This document shows, one piece after another, positions 1 to 9,437 of a stretch of 42,197 bases of DNA. This DNA is from CAZRIE01 sp964600075 (GTDB lineage: Bacteria > Bacteroidota > Bacteroidia > Flavobacteriales > Flavobacteriaceae): positions 1 through 42,197 of the forward strand of contig CAZRIE010000029.1 in NCBI GenBank assembly GCA_964600075.1, read 5' to 3'. How positions within the stretch are numbered: position 1 is the first letter of the stretch; every line of letters starts with the position of its first letter. A program made the position numbers and the translations under genes. Below the pieces are notes generated by a model. It saw nothing but the letters and a program-made list of their open reading frames with translations, was not told where the DNA came from and searched no databases.

Positions 1-403
1 TGACCGGAAACGGATACATCCCTTTTTTTATGGAATCCATAGACATTTGTCAATTACTAAGGTGCTACTTCTTTTTATAAGCCATGTCCTCGCCTTGAAC
101 ATAAAAACCTAACGATTCGGCAGTTTTTTACTTTTTCTAAACAAAAAAGCTAGCATTACGTAAAAAAAGTTGTAGAAATCATTTTTATTGCATCCTAAAT
201 CAGGGTAGTTAAAAAATGCACTATTTTCATCAAAATGCCACTTTAATTAGCATATTTTAACCAATATTTTTAGAACGTTGAATTATATTTACTGAAACCC
301 TGTTTTCTATAAATTAAAATGAAGACAAAGTAATCTCGAGCTGGTATGTTTTAGTCTTATAGCAAAACTCAAAATGAATTTACTGGTAAATATAAATTGA
401 CGA
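1..403. other. Gene-free left edge
   Basis: No convincing gene is visible on either strand. The DNA is very AT-rich with many T and A runs, as expected for a flavobacterial intergenic region, and the last part must hold the promoter of the Lrp-type gene that begins at 404. I found no clean TAnnTTTG box there. A short open stretch on the minus strand ending at 65 is discussed among the rejected items. Confidence 0.5.
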
Positions 404-865
404 ATGAAGGATAAACTGGATACTGTTGACCACAAAATATTAACCTTGTTATCGGAAGATGCGCAGATGAATTATACGGAAGTGGCAAAGCGAGCGGGTA
501 TATCCCCTGGAACGGTACACATGCGTACACGTAAAATGAAGAACCTAGGAGTTATCAAGGGAGCTACGCTTAGTCTTGATTACAGCAAAATAGGTTGGAA
601 AATGACTGTTTTTCTTGGTGTGTTCTTAAGTGAAGCTTCTTTATATAAACAGGTAATCGAAGCGTTAATGGAAGTACCAGAAGTGGTTAAAATCCATCAT
701 AGTACAGGCAAGTATGATATTTTTGTTAAGGTTCACGCCCATGATAGCCTACATTATCGCAAATTATATCAAGAAGCGATTTTAACAATAAAAGGTATAC
801 AGGGTATCGAATCATTCATATCATTAGAAGAAAGTATAGACAGGCACATCAAGTTCGGGTCTTAA
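404..865 (+). CDS. Lrp/AsnC family transcriptional regulator
   Basis: A 153-residue DNA-binding regulator of the leucine-responsive/AsnC family. Residues about 5-60 form the winged helix-turn-helix (recognition helix around AGISPGTVHMRTRKM), and residues about 65-145 form the RAM/AsnC effector-binding domain with the HHSTGKYDIFVKV core. Length and domain order are normal for the family. Flavobacteria carry a highly conserved Lrp protein of this type, but its effector is not evident here. The gene stands alone, more than 200 bp from the next one, so it is probably monocistronic. The start is the first ATG giving the full N-terminal helix. Function in detail is unknown; family assignment is secure. 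Confidence 0.93.
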   Translation: MKDKLDTVDHKILTLLSEDAQMNYTEVAKRAGISPGTVHMRTRKMKNLGVIKGATLSLDYSKIGWKMTVFLGVFLSEASLYKQVIEALMEVPEVVKIHHSTGKYDIFVKVHAHDSLHYRKLYQEAILTIKGIQGIESFISLEESIDRHIKFGS

Positions 866-1085
866 ATACATTTTCTCCTACTTCATCTCATCGACAAACA
901 TTTTTTATGCGCAATGAATCAATGTGATTCTATTGGCCAAACCGCTTTTAGTGTAAGTGTAACTGGTTAAAATCTGTTAAATCAATTCTTCTCTGTAACA
1001 TCACTTGAATTGAGAAGTCTTTTTAATAGTTCATGAATTCATCAATCAGACCCTGAAACGATTCCTGTGTCAAAAACCAAAAGTC

Positions 1086-1420
1086 ATGAGAAAAATTAAT
1101 GTAAAACTAGTAACAGCAATGCTGCTTTTTTAGTGGGAGTGTTTTCGCCAATGTCCCTGCAGGTGCAGACCCCTCCAAAAAGCTCAAAAGACAGTTGAGA
1201 AACCTTTTTGATAGCGTACGCCATGTCAACCGAAAAAGATTTGGAAGCTACAGTTTTGTTTGCTATCAACAAAGAAAAGGAAATTGTGGTTCTTTCCGTA
1301 GATCCGAATATTAAGGCCCTGGAAAATTTTGTAAAGCCCAGATTGAAGTATCATAAAGTTCAGAACAACGAGATGCCTCAAGGAAGAAGATTCATTATTC
1401 CTGTCAAGATTGTGGCCTAA
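1086..1420 (+). pseudogene. Frameshifted first copy of tandem small exported protein
   Basis: This stretch is clearly homologous to the intact genes at 1598 and 2134, from the signal peptide to the C-terminal PVKIVA. It reads MRKINVKLVTAMLL and then hits TAG because a T run at 1126-1131 has six T where the intact copy has five. A second one-base insertion (five T instead of four at 1205-1209) shifts the frame again. The rest (AYAMSTEKDLEATVLFAINKEKE...) is open to 1420. Two independent insertions in T runs make this a pseudogene unless they are assembly errors or slippage is tolerated. The upstream leader is also the most degraded of the three. Confidence 0.8.
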
Positions 1421-1597
1421 GACCCTTTCAATTGTACCTTATGCTCTGAAGAGTTCAAAAACGAGTGGGTTATTGATTAAATATATGTTAAAATCAATTT
1501 TCACCGTAACATTCTTGATTTTGAACCGTCTCTATAGTAATTCATCAATTCATCAATCAGACCATGAAACGAATTCAGGGTCAAAAAACAAAAAGTC

Positions 1598-1930
1598 ATG
1601 AGAAAAATTAGTGTAAAGCTAGTAGCAGCAATGCTACTTTTTAGTGGGAGTGTTTTCGCAAATGTCCCTGAAGGTAAAGATCCGGGCAAAAAGCTCGAAA
1701 GAGAGGTGAGAAATCTTTTGATAGGGTATGCCATGTCAACCGAAAAAGATTTGGAAGCTACAGTTTTATTTACTGTCAATAAAGAAAAGGAAATTGTGGT
1801 TCTTTCTGTTGATACGAATGACAAGGCCCTGGAATATTTTGTAAAGTCCAGGTTGAACTATCATAAAGTTCAGGACAATGAGATACCTGAAGGAAGGAGA
1901 TACACTATTCCTGTCAAGATTGTAGCCTAA
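1598..1930 (+). CDS. Small exported protein, tandem copy 2
   Basis: A 110-residue protein with a signal peptide (about residues 1-21, MRKISVKLVAAMLLFSGSVFA) and a small mature domain of about 85 residues. The domain has a pattern of alternating strands: LEATVLFTVNKEKEIVVLSVDT, then a helix (DKALEYFVKSRLNYHKV), then a final strand RYTIPVKIVA. This strand-strand-helix-strand order recalls TonB C-terminal-like folds, but the similarity is only my impression and no function is known to me. It is the middle copy of a triplication (1086, 1598, 2134). A leader with a short 8-bp repeat and a hairpin precedes it. Export to the periplasm or outer membrane is likely. Confidence 0.75.
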   Translation: MRKISVKLVAAMLLFSGSVFANVPEGKDPGKKLEREVRNLLIGYAMSTEKDLEATVLFTVNKEKEIVVLSVDTNDKALEYFVKSRLNYHKVQDNEIPEGRRYTIPVKIVA

Positions 1931-2051
1931 GACCCTTTCAATAGTACTTTATGCTCTGAATAGTTCAAAAACGAGTGGGTTATTGTTTAAATATATGTTA
2001 AAATAAATTTTCACAGTAACCCACTCTTAATTTTGAACCGCTTCTTTAGTA

Positions 2052-2091
2052 ATTCATCAATTCATCAATTCATCAATTCATCAATTCATCA
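2052..2091. repeat. Five tandem copies of the 8-mer ATTCATCA
   Basis: The unit ATTCATCA occurs five times without a break, followed by ATCAG. The equivalent leader of copy 2 has two units (1540-1555), and that of copy 1 has one good unit plus a degenerate one (about 1029-1044). The number therefore rises 1-2-5 along the array. An 8-bp unit in a leader changes spacing without touching the coding frame, as in variable-number repeats that tune transcription. Confidence 0.9.
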
Positions 2092-2095
2092 ATCA

Positions 2096-2118
2096 GATCC
2101 TGAAACGAATTCAGGGTC
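2096..2118 (+). promoter_or_regulatory. Leader hairpin before copy 3
   Basis: The arms GATCCTGAA (2096-2104) and TTCAGGGTC (2110-2118) pair over nine positions with one G-U pair and a five-base loop. The stem ends 15 bp before the ATG at 2134. The same hairpin is present before copy 2 (about 1560-1582) with one mismatch and is degraded before copy 1. Its conservation next to the start codon suggests a role in RNA stability or translation; that role is inferred. Confidence 0.5.
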
Positions 2119-2133
2119 AAAAAACAAAAAGTC

Positions 2134-2469
2134 ATGAGGAAAATCAGTTTAGTTTTGGTAGCTGCTATGTTACTATCCGCAGGAAATGTTTTGGCTAACG
2201 ATTCAAAACCAAAAGACCCATCAAAAAACTTAACCGAACAGATTTCTAAAATGCTGAGCAAAAATTCCTTTACAGACACTGAGGTCGATTTGACGGCTCA
2301 GGTGCGGTTTACCCTTAACAATGAACATCAGGTTGTTGTGCTCTCTGTAGATACTGAAGATGTTGCCTTTGAAGAATTTGTTAAGGCAAAGTTGAACTAC
2401 AAAATGGTAAATTTGAATACGTACAAGGAAGGTAAAATGTACACCGTTCCTGTCCGTATCGCAAGCTAG
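2134..2469 (+). CDS. Small exported protein, tandem copy 3
   Basis: A 111-residue paralogue of the genes at 1086 and 1598, more diverged in the mature part. The signal peptide is about residues 1-21 (ends NVLA before NDSKPKDP). It keeps the motif VRFTLNNEHQVVVLSVDT, a helix EEFVKAKLNYKMV and the terminal strand MYTVPVRIAS. Its leader holds five copies of an 8-bp repeat and a hairpin ending 15 bp before the ATG, so expression may be controlled at the RNA level. A bidirectional terminator follows at 2493-2534. Function unknown; duplication and divergence are seen directly. Confidence 0.78.
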   Translation: MRKISLVLVAAMLLSAGNVLANDSKPKDPSKNLTEQISKMLSKNSFTDTEVDLTAQVRFTLNNEHQVVVLSVDTEDVAFEEFVKAKLNYKMVNLNTYKEGKMYTVPVRIAS

Positions 2470-2492
2470 TATACTACTACTATATAAATAGT

Positions 2493-2534
2493 AAAAAGTC
2501 CTGATTTAGGTATTAACCAGAATCAGGATTTTTT
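2493..2534. terminator. Bidirectional rho-independent terminator
   Basis: An eight-bp stem TCCTGATT (2499-2506) pairs with AATCAGGA (2521-2528), followed by six T on the plus strand and preceded by five A, which serve as the T run on the minus strand. It ends the small exported-protein array on the plus strand and the DUF1456 gene on the minus strand, whose stop codon (2523-2525) lies inside the right arm. Confidence 0.8.
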
Positions 2535-2885
2535 CTTGTTCTTATATTTTACGTTTGAAATATCTGTATTCATGCGCTTACGTTGTTCGGCCTTAAAGAC
2601 TGTTTTTTTCTTTATGATAGGTTTAGTTCCACTTTTAGCGAGGACTTCTCCTGGATTCTTTGGCTTTTCCTTGGTGCCCCTTAAATGAATCACGAGTCCG
2701 TTTAAAAAATTACGTAATACTTGGTCGCCACATTCCATATAGTTGGGGTGGTCTTCTTTTCTAAAGAAAGCACCGAGCTCACTTTTACTAATCTTAAAAT
2801 CTACCAATTTTAAGATATCTACAATTTCATCGTCCCTTAACCTAAGGGCTACCCTTAATTTTTTAAATATGTCGTTGTTGGTCAT
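2523..2885 (-). CDS. DUF1456 family protein (YehS-like)
   Basis: A 120-residue protein of the DUF1456 family, the family of E. coli YehS. It has two similar helical repeats: NNDIFKKLRVALRLRDDEIVDILKL at the N-terminus and GDQVLRNFLNGLVIHLRG around residues 53-70, with the typical FFRKEDHPNY linker. The C-terminal 40 residues are lysine-rich and look disordered. Family members are widespread and their biochemical role is unknown to me. The gene is convergent with the small exported-protein array and shares a terminator with it. Confidence 0.88.
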   Translation of the reverse strand: MTNNDIFKKLRVALRLRDDEIVDILKLVDFKISKSELGAFFRKEDHPNYMECGDQVLRNFLNGLVIHLRGTKEKPKNPGEVLAKSGTKPIIKKKTVFKAEQRKRMNTDISNVKYKNKKKS

Positions 2886-3489
2886 GGAGAAATTTTTAGC
2901 AAGGTATTACAAATAAAACGGAGTGCAATAACGGTAATCACATTAACATTAAGCCTAACACGAAAAGCGTATTTTTTACTATTGACTCTAGGAATAGCAC
3001 AACAAATTGAAATTGCTGCATTATGGCTAGCTTAATAAGAAATTGAGTATGCTCTCCGAAATCACAAGCCGAACGCATACTACAGTGTCATAGACTAGTG
3101 CTTTTAATAAATGCTGGTCAGATACAACATGAAATAGCAGAAAGTCGACATCACATAACAAGACCAGTTTTACGAAGTCGACTTTCTACTATTTAGCTAG
3201 TACTAGTGGTCATACCCCGATATTCCGTTAGCATCATTCCACCCCCAAATACTCCATGATAGTTTCAATGATCATTATAACTAAATACGCCTATTACTTT
3301 CAAAGGTGTCCTTACTTACTCAGGCGAAAAGCACTTTTTTGATATTATTCCTTTACGAAACAAAGACGAAAAGTGACATTATGGCATTAAATTGAACGCA
3401 TAAAGTGTCAAATAGGCAGTTTTTTAGTATTGGTATATAATTTGACTTTCTTCGTTTGTATTTGAATTTTAATCTTAAAAATATATATC
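2886..3489. other. 604-bp intergenic region with an imperfect palindrome
   Basis: No gene of convincing composition is found. The region lies between the start of the DUF1456 gene and the start of hsp20, so both promoters should be here. The only clear structure is the inverted repeat at 3132-3194, listed separately. Confidence 0.5.
3132..3194. repeat. 18-bp imperfect inverted repeat
   Basis: The left arm 3132-3149 (AAATAGCAGAAAGTCGAC) pairs with 3177-3194 at 17 of 18 positions across a 27-bp spacer. No T run follows, and no gene reads toward it from close by, so it is unlikely to be a terminator. It could be the trace of a small mobile element or a structured RNA. I saw no target-site duplication. 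Confidence 0.55.
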
Positions 3490-3915
3490 ATGAGTATTGT
3501 AAAAAGAAATAATCTAGTTTTTCCGTCGTTAATGAATGAAATTTTGAAGCCTGATTGGTTCGGGGGGATGGAAAACTTGAACAGTAGCTTACCTGCCGTA
3601 AATATTAAGGACAATCAAAAGGATTTCGAGTTGGAGCTAGTTGTTCCCGGAAGAAAAAAAGAAGATTTCACTATTGAAATTGACAATGATGTTTTAACCG
3701 TTTCTTCAGAGTTGAAAGGTGAAGCGGAGGTAAAAGAAGAAAATTATACCAGAAGAGAATTCGGGTTTTCCTCCTTTAAGAGAGCGTTTACTTTGCCTGA
3801 AACTATCGATACCGCTAACATCAAAGCAGATTATATCGATGGACTGTTAAAATTCACCCTTCCTAAGAAAGAAGATTCTTTACCTAAGCCAAAACGGTTA
3901 ATTGAACTTAAGTAG
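3490..3915 (+). CDS. Hsp20/alpha-crystallin small heat-shock protein
   Basis: A 141-residue ATP-independent holdase chaperone that binds unfolding proteins in the cytoplasm. The alpha-crystallin domain spans about residues 38-130: it begins at PAVNIKDNQKDFELELVVPG, contains the EIDNDVLTVSSE strands, the RREFGFSSFKRAFTLPE segment and the ADYIDGLLKFTLPKKE end. A short tail with RLIELK follows. Length and pattern match bacterial class members. The gene is alone, with a long upstream gap and a terminator at 4004-4045. No CIRCE-type operator was seen. Confidence 0.95.
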   Translation: MSIVKRNNLVFPSLMNEILKPDWFGGMENLNSSLPAVNIKDNQKDFELELVVPGRKKEDFTIEIDNDVLTVSSELKGEAEVKEENYTRREFGFSSFKRAFTLPETIDTANIKADYIDGLLKFTLPKKEDSLPKPKRLIELK

Positions 3916-4003
3916 GGTATAGGGCATATTTTATTGCTTTGCTGTCTTAATTCTGGTATTCATAATACCTGTTGTCCAAACAGGTTTGGTTGGTTAGTTG
4001 GAT

Positions 4004-4045
4004 AGCGCTCCGGATCGATATATATCGAAAACTGGGGCGCTTTTT
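4004..4045 (+). terminator. Terminator downstream of hsp20
   Basis: AGCGCTCC (4004-4011) pairs with GGGGCGCT (4034-4041) with one G-U pair, the loop holds the palindrome CGATATATATCG, and a T run ends at 4045. It lies about 90 bp after the hsp20 stop. A smaller hairpin with arms 3967-3973 and 3979-3985 lies between. Confidence 0.65.
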
Positions 4046-4588
4046 CCGTGTAATAGGATATTGCGCTCCTTGTTAGACGTCTTTCTTTTCTTTGAACGGG
4101 CTCTTTTTTAGGTGATAATATTTAGGTATTATTTATAATTTTATGGAATATTGCCAAGTAAAAGTAGGAGCGTGTTTTATCAAATTTTAAACAATTGTAG
4201 CTAAAAATTTTAATGTTGCCCTCGCCCTCTAGGTAAAAAATTGGTAGCGTTCGAAACAGTATTCACTTCTTTTAAAGTTAAAGTCGTATAGTATTTTTTG
4301 CCTCTTACGAGGCTTTGGAAATTTCATAGAAAGGGTTAGGGAATTGAAATATGAGTCAAAATAATAGTGTTGGGAGGGATAAAATTTTCGAAGGACATTG
4401 ACTGTATAAAACTCCATCGTTAGTACATTTTTTGACCAATTTAATAGTTTTTTTTTGATTTAGACTTGTCTAAATTTAAGAATAAATTAATTGAAATTCA
4501 GATAATTAACTTACTGTATTTAAATATAAAGTTTGTATTTTGGTTTAAGGAGCGATTTTTTGCAAAAAAGAAAAATTTATTTAGCTTT
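4046..4588. other. Gene-free region with one operator-like palindrome
   Basis: About 540 bp of very AT-rich DNA between the hsp20 terminator and the uvrB stop. An open frame of 62 codons on the minus strand (4229-4417) has a tyrosine, phenylalanine and lysine-heavy composition unlike a real protein, and I do not call it. The only marked structure is the palindrome at 4458-4475. Confidence 0.5.
4458..4475. promoter_or_regulatory. 18-bp perfect palindrome, operator-like
   Basis: ATTTAGAC-TT-GTCTAAAT is a perfect 8-bp inverted repeat with a 2-bp centre. The size and symmetry are typical of a site for a dimeric repressor; metal-dependent DtxR/MntR-type regulators bind palindromes of this general kind. 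No clear gene begins beside it, which is odd. The regulator assignment is a guess. Confidence 0.35.
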
Positions 4589-6577
<1,989 letters not shown>

Positions 6578-6635
6578 CCTTTAAAAATACGAAAGATGGA
6601 TGGTTTTTAGGAGACTCCCGATCTTAATTTAAACC

Positions 6636-8090
6636 TCAGCGCTTTAGTGCAAAATGGCCTATAGTTTCCCGCTCATCTATATAGGTAGCCCTGAACCAGA
6701 AGTCTGAAGAAGGAAGGGCCTTCCCGTTGAAAATTCCGTTCCATCCCCGCGATTTTGGATTTATTTGAACAAGCAAACTTCCGTAACGATCAAATATCGA
6801 AATCATTTCTAAACTGAGCTCAAAGTTTTCCGGTGGGGGTACATACTGCCAAAAGTCATTGACCCCATCCCCATTTGGGGTGAAAAATTTAGGGAAGTCT
6901 TCTAAGTTCAAATCCCTATCAACTGTTCTTTCCGCTATACCACATCCATTTTTATCCCTAACATATACTTTTTCCGCCGAATATGCTATATTCTCGAAAA
7001 CAGGGGCTTCTTGATAAGGTCCTTCCCGATTATCAAGCGCATATTCATATTTTCCGCTTCCATTTGCGAATACGGTTATGGTTTTCGTACCGTTTTTATA
7101 TACTACATCAACTTTTTCGATTTGGGCTATTTCAGAGGTGACAATGGTAAACAATTGTGAACTTACGCATTCTGTATAATTACCGTTAGACAGCAGCGTG
7201 AGATTGTATGCCTCGTATCGATATCGCCCTGGCTCATTAATTGGCGCTTCTTGACTTTCTGAAATTAGGGTCTCGTCGTTTCCGACATTGGCTTTGAACC
7301 AGCGAAAACCGTCGGCAGTGTCATCAGCACTTATAATATAGGGCAATTCATCGCTACAAAGACCTACCAGACTAGGGAAATCAATTTGTGGTCTTCGATA
7401 GACAGTTTCGCCCGATTGTTCGTCGATATAAGGATCACAAACAAAAGGCGCAGGCCCTGTCTTGAAAGTTTCTTCAGTACATGCATTCATACTTCCATAG
7501 TCATTAGAAGGTATAACGGTCACATAAATTTGAGTGTCTTGAGGAAGGTCTTCGGGCGGCTCATAAGCTAATACGTTACCCATATCTTGATTGTTAAGTA
7601 TGTCGGTGCCACCAGAAGTAGTTCCCATGGAAAGCCTATATCCCGTAGCGGTGGGTGCATATGCCCATATAATATCCGTAACTATCGTTACGTTGGCAGC
7701 GTTGTTGTCGGGTGCAATTAAAATTGTGCATGGGGGCGGAGCCGTAATATCAACAGTAGTAAAATTTACTGATGAACATTCTTGTGGTAGTGGTGCGGTG
7801 GAAAGAAGGATGCTGATAGTAACGTAAATTTGAGTGTTTTCAGGCAACCCTAATGGAGCTTTATAGAAATTATCGTCTCCTACCGATTCATTACTCAGTA
7901 TATCCTTGCCGCCTGGGGTAGTACCTAAAGAAATGAGGTAGCCATTAATGCCTTGGACCGCAGACCATTCAATAGTCGCGTCTACGGGCACATTTTGCAA
8001 ACCGTTTGTAGGAAAGCTTACAGAACAATCTTGTCCATGCGAAACCAGTCCGAATAACAAAAATAGAATGCCCAATATTTTTTTTAGCAT
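6636..8090 (-). CDS. T9SS type B sorting domain protein with two fibronectin-like repeats
   Basis: A 484-residue exported protein. A signal peptide (MLKKILGILFLLFGLVSHGQ) is followed by two related repeats of about 90 residues (about 21-112 and 118-210), each carrying a strand pattern of the form WSA...GYLISLGTTPGGKDIL and NTQIYVTI, resembling fibronectin type III-like folds. After a middle region comes the conserved YEYALDNREGPYQ...VYVRDKNGCG segment, then the gliding-motility-associated type B C-terminal domain (FFTPNGDGVNDFW to GHFALKR at the very end). That domain sends proteins through the T9SS and anchors or releases them at the surface. Ligand unknown. A broken relative lies just upstream at 8115-8530. 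Confidence 0.9.
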   Translation of the reverse strand: MLKKILGILFLLFGLVSHGQDCSVSFPTNGLQNVPVDATIEWSAVQGINGYLISLGTTPGGKDILSNESVGDDNFYKAPLGLPENTQIYVTISILLSTAPLPQECSSVNFTTVDITAPPPCTILIAPDNNAANVTIVTDIIWAYAPTATGYRLSMGTTSGGTDILNNQDMGNVLAYEPPEDLPQDTQIYVTVIPSNDYGSMNACTEETFKTGPAPFVCDPYIDEQSGETVYRRPQIDFPSLVGLCSDELPYIISADDTADGFRWFKANVGNDETLISESQEAPINEPGRYRYEAYNLTLLSNGNYTECVSSQLFTIVTSEIAQIEKVDVVYKNGTKTITVFANGSGKYEYALDNREGPYQEAPVFENIAYSAEKVYVRDKNGCGIAERTVDRDLNLEDFPKFFTPNGDGVNDFWQYVPPPENFELSLEMISIFDRYGSLLVQINPKSRGWNGIFNGKALPSSDFWFRATYIDERETIGHFALKR

Positions 8091-8114
8091 GATATCAACT
8101 CTAATACGGTACTC

Positions 8115-8530
8115 TCAAAAACCGTATATTTTGAGAGTAAAATGGCCTCTAACTTCTTGCTTGTTGATGGCGAAGGCCCTGAACAAGTAATCGGTTGACT
8201 CTTGAATTTTCCGTCCCACCCTCTTTTTTTAGGATCGATTCCGGCAAGCAGGTTTACAATCCTATTAAAAACAAGGATAGGTACCAAAATAATTTCAACT
8301 GCTATCTCAGATTCAATAAATTGCCGATACTCATTAACATTGTCACCATTGGTTAAAAAATTTCGAAAAATCTTCAAATGCCAAACTGCGTTCGATGTTT
8401 TCCTTTACTACCCCGCATCTGTTCTTGTACTTTATATAGACAGTATGTAAACCGGTCGGGACATTATCAAAAACACTACCGTCTTGAAAGGTCCCTTCGA
8501 TGACTAAAAAATCAAAAAATACAATTATTC
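8115..8530 (-). pseudogene. Remnant of a T9SS type B C-terminal domain
   Basis: Only the C-terminal part of a type B sorting-domain gene survives, and it must be joined across frames. One frame gives EGTFQDGSVFDNVPTGLHTVYIKYKNRCG to KFF and stops. A second frame carries TNGDNVNEYRQF through LVFNRIVNLLAGIDPKKRGWDGKF. A third gives STDYLFRAFAINKQEVRGHFTLK and a stop at 8115-8117. The breaks lie near a T run in the KFF codons and after GWDGKF, where about ten residues are also missing. The N-terminal part is gone: a stop codon precedes the first readable segment. Its order of motifs matches the neighbours at 6636 and 9438. Confidence 0.8.
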
Positions 8531-8605
8531 ATTTAAAGTAACATAATGGAGTTGCCTGAAAAGTTTGGGGATATCAAAACACGTGGCTAAGGGTATTTTG
8601 TGTTA

Positions 8606-9415
8606 CTATTGCCAAACCGAGGTTTTTAGCCATTCGATAGCATCCTGAAGGAATGATACATATTCACAGGGCTCGTTGTGTTCTAACCCAGGGGCGATTA
8701 CAAATTCGATTTGACTGCCCGCTTCGATGGATTGCTCTACCCATGACTGAGTTTCTGCCAATGGAAATAGCGCATCATTTTCGCCGTGTATAACGTAAAG
8801 CGGAGTGTCTATTTTTCTAGGTGTTCCGTCAGGACCGAGAGTTGTGTACGAACTTGCCATTGGTATTCCCGCAGAGAATATCTGCGGCTGGGTTTCAGCA
8901 AAAAACCAACTTCCGTTGCCGCCGTTACTATAACCTGTGACAACCACCTTTTTTGGGTCAATATTCCAAAATTTAAGCGCGAAAGTCACCAACCCTATAA
9001 CTTGAGATTGATTAATAGGCTCTTCCCAAAAATTTAATCCCCCGTTCGGGCTAATAACATAGGCCTCGATATTTTCCAACCCTGGTTCCATGAAACAGGA
9101 GGTAGACTTATGTGCATTGGGGTTTCCGGCTGCTGCACCGTGTAGATGAACAAATAGCGGTTTTTTTTCTCCATCGCCATCCTCAGGGACTATCGCCCTA
9201 AAATCCCAAGTGAGATTTCCGGGTACTTTTAAAGAGTAATCGTTTATGCCCACATTAACAGTTAGCTCGGAAAATGCGACTTCGACATCGTCAAAAGTGA
9301 GTTCTTTGGGCATTTCTATCGGATCATCTTTACTGTCTGAACTACATCCAACAATAAGCAGCGCCAGAGCGGTCAAAACAAACAATTTTTTAAATTCTAT
9401 CATTTTCATAATCAA
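8606..9415 (-). CDS. Lipoprotein alpha/beta hydrolase (esterase, PHB-depolymerase-like)
   Basis: A 269-residue exported serine hydrolase. The lipobox LIVGC gives lipid attachment at Cys24, and the following SSDSKDD resembles the acidic export signal that brings Bacteroidota lipoproteins to the cell surface. The fold is alpha/beta hydrolase: HG oxyanion pair (residues 92-93), nucleophile elbow GYSNGG with Ser163, probable acid Asp214 in GENDALF, and His246 in GLEHNEP. It resembles the PHB-depolymerase/feruloyl-esterase-like group, but the substrate cannot be read from the sequence. It sits between T9SS type B genes. The start is uncertain by a few codons (MIMKMIEFKK; any of three Met). Confidence 0.85.
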   Translation of the reverse strand: MIMKMIEFKKLFVLTALALLIVGCSSDSKDDPIEMPKELTFDDVEVAFSELTVNVGINDYSLKVPGNLTWDFRAIVPEDGDGEKKPLFVHLHGAAAGNPNAHKSTSCFMEPGLENIEAYVISPNGGLNFWEEPINQSQVIGLVTFALKFWNIDPKKVVVTGYSNGGNGSWFFAETQPQIFSAGIPMASSYTTLGPDGTPRKIDTPLYVIHGENDALFPLAETQSWVEQSIEAGSQIEFVIAPGLEHNEPCEYVSFLQDAIEWLKTSVWQ

Positions 9416-9437
9416 TTTTTTACAATATTTTTTATAC

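Noticed and set aside
65..127. Twenty codons on the minus strand reading TAESLGFYVQGEDMAYKKK and stop, like the end of a GNAT acetyltransferase
   Set aside because: Stop codons come just before it and nothing further upstream resembles the family. Too short to support a gene remnant.
2052..2091. CRISPR-like array
   Set aside because: Units of 8 bp without spacers are a simple tandem repeat.
4229..4417. 62-codon open frame on the minus strand near the operator-like palindrome
   Set aside because: Composition rich in Phe, Tyr and Lys follows from AT-rich DNA; no start signal, no recognisable motif.
8084..8377. 97-codon open frame starting MKIFRNFLTNGD
   Set aside because: Not a gene of its own; it is the middle part of the wrecked type B C-terminal domain, and its last 40 codons are out of frame.
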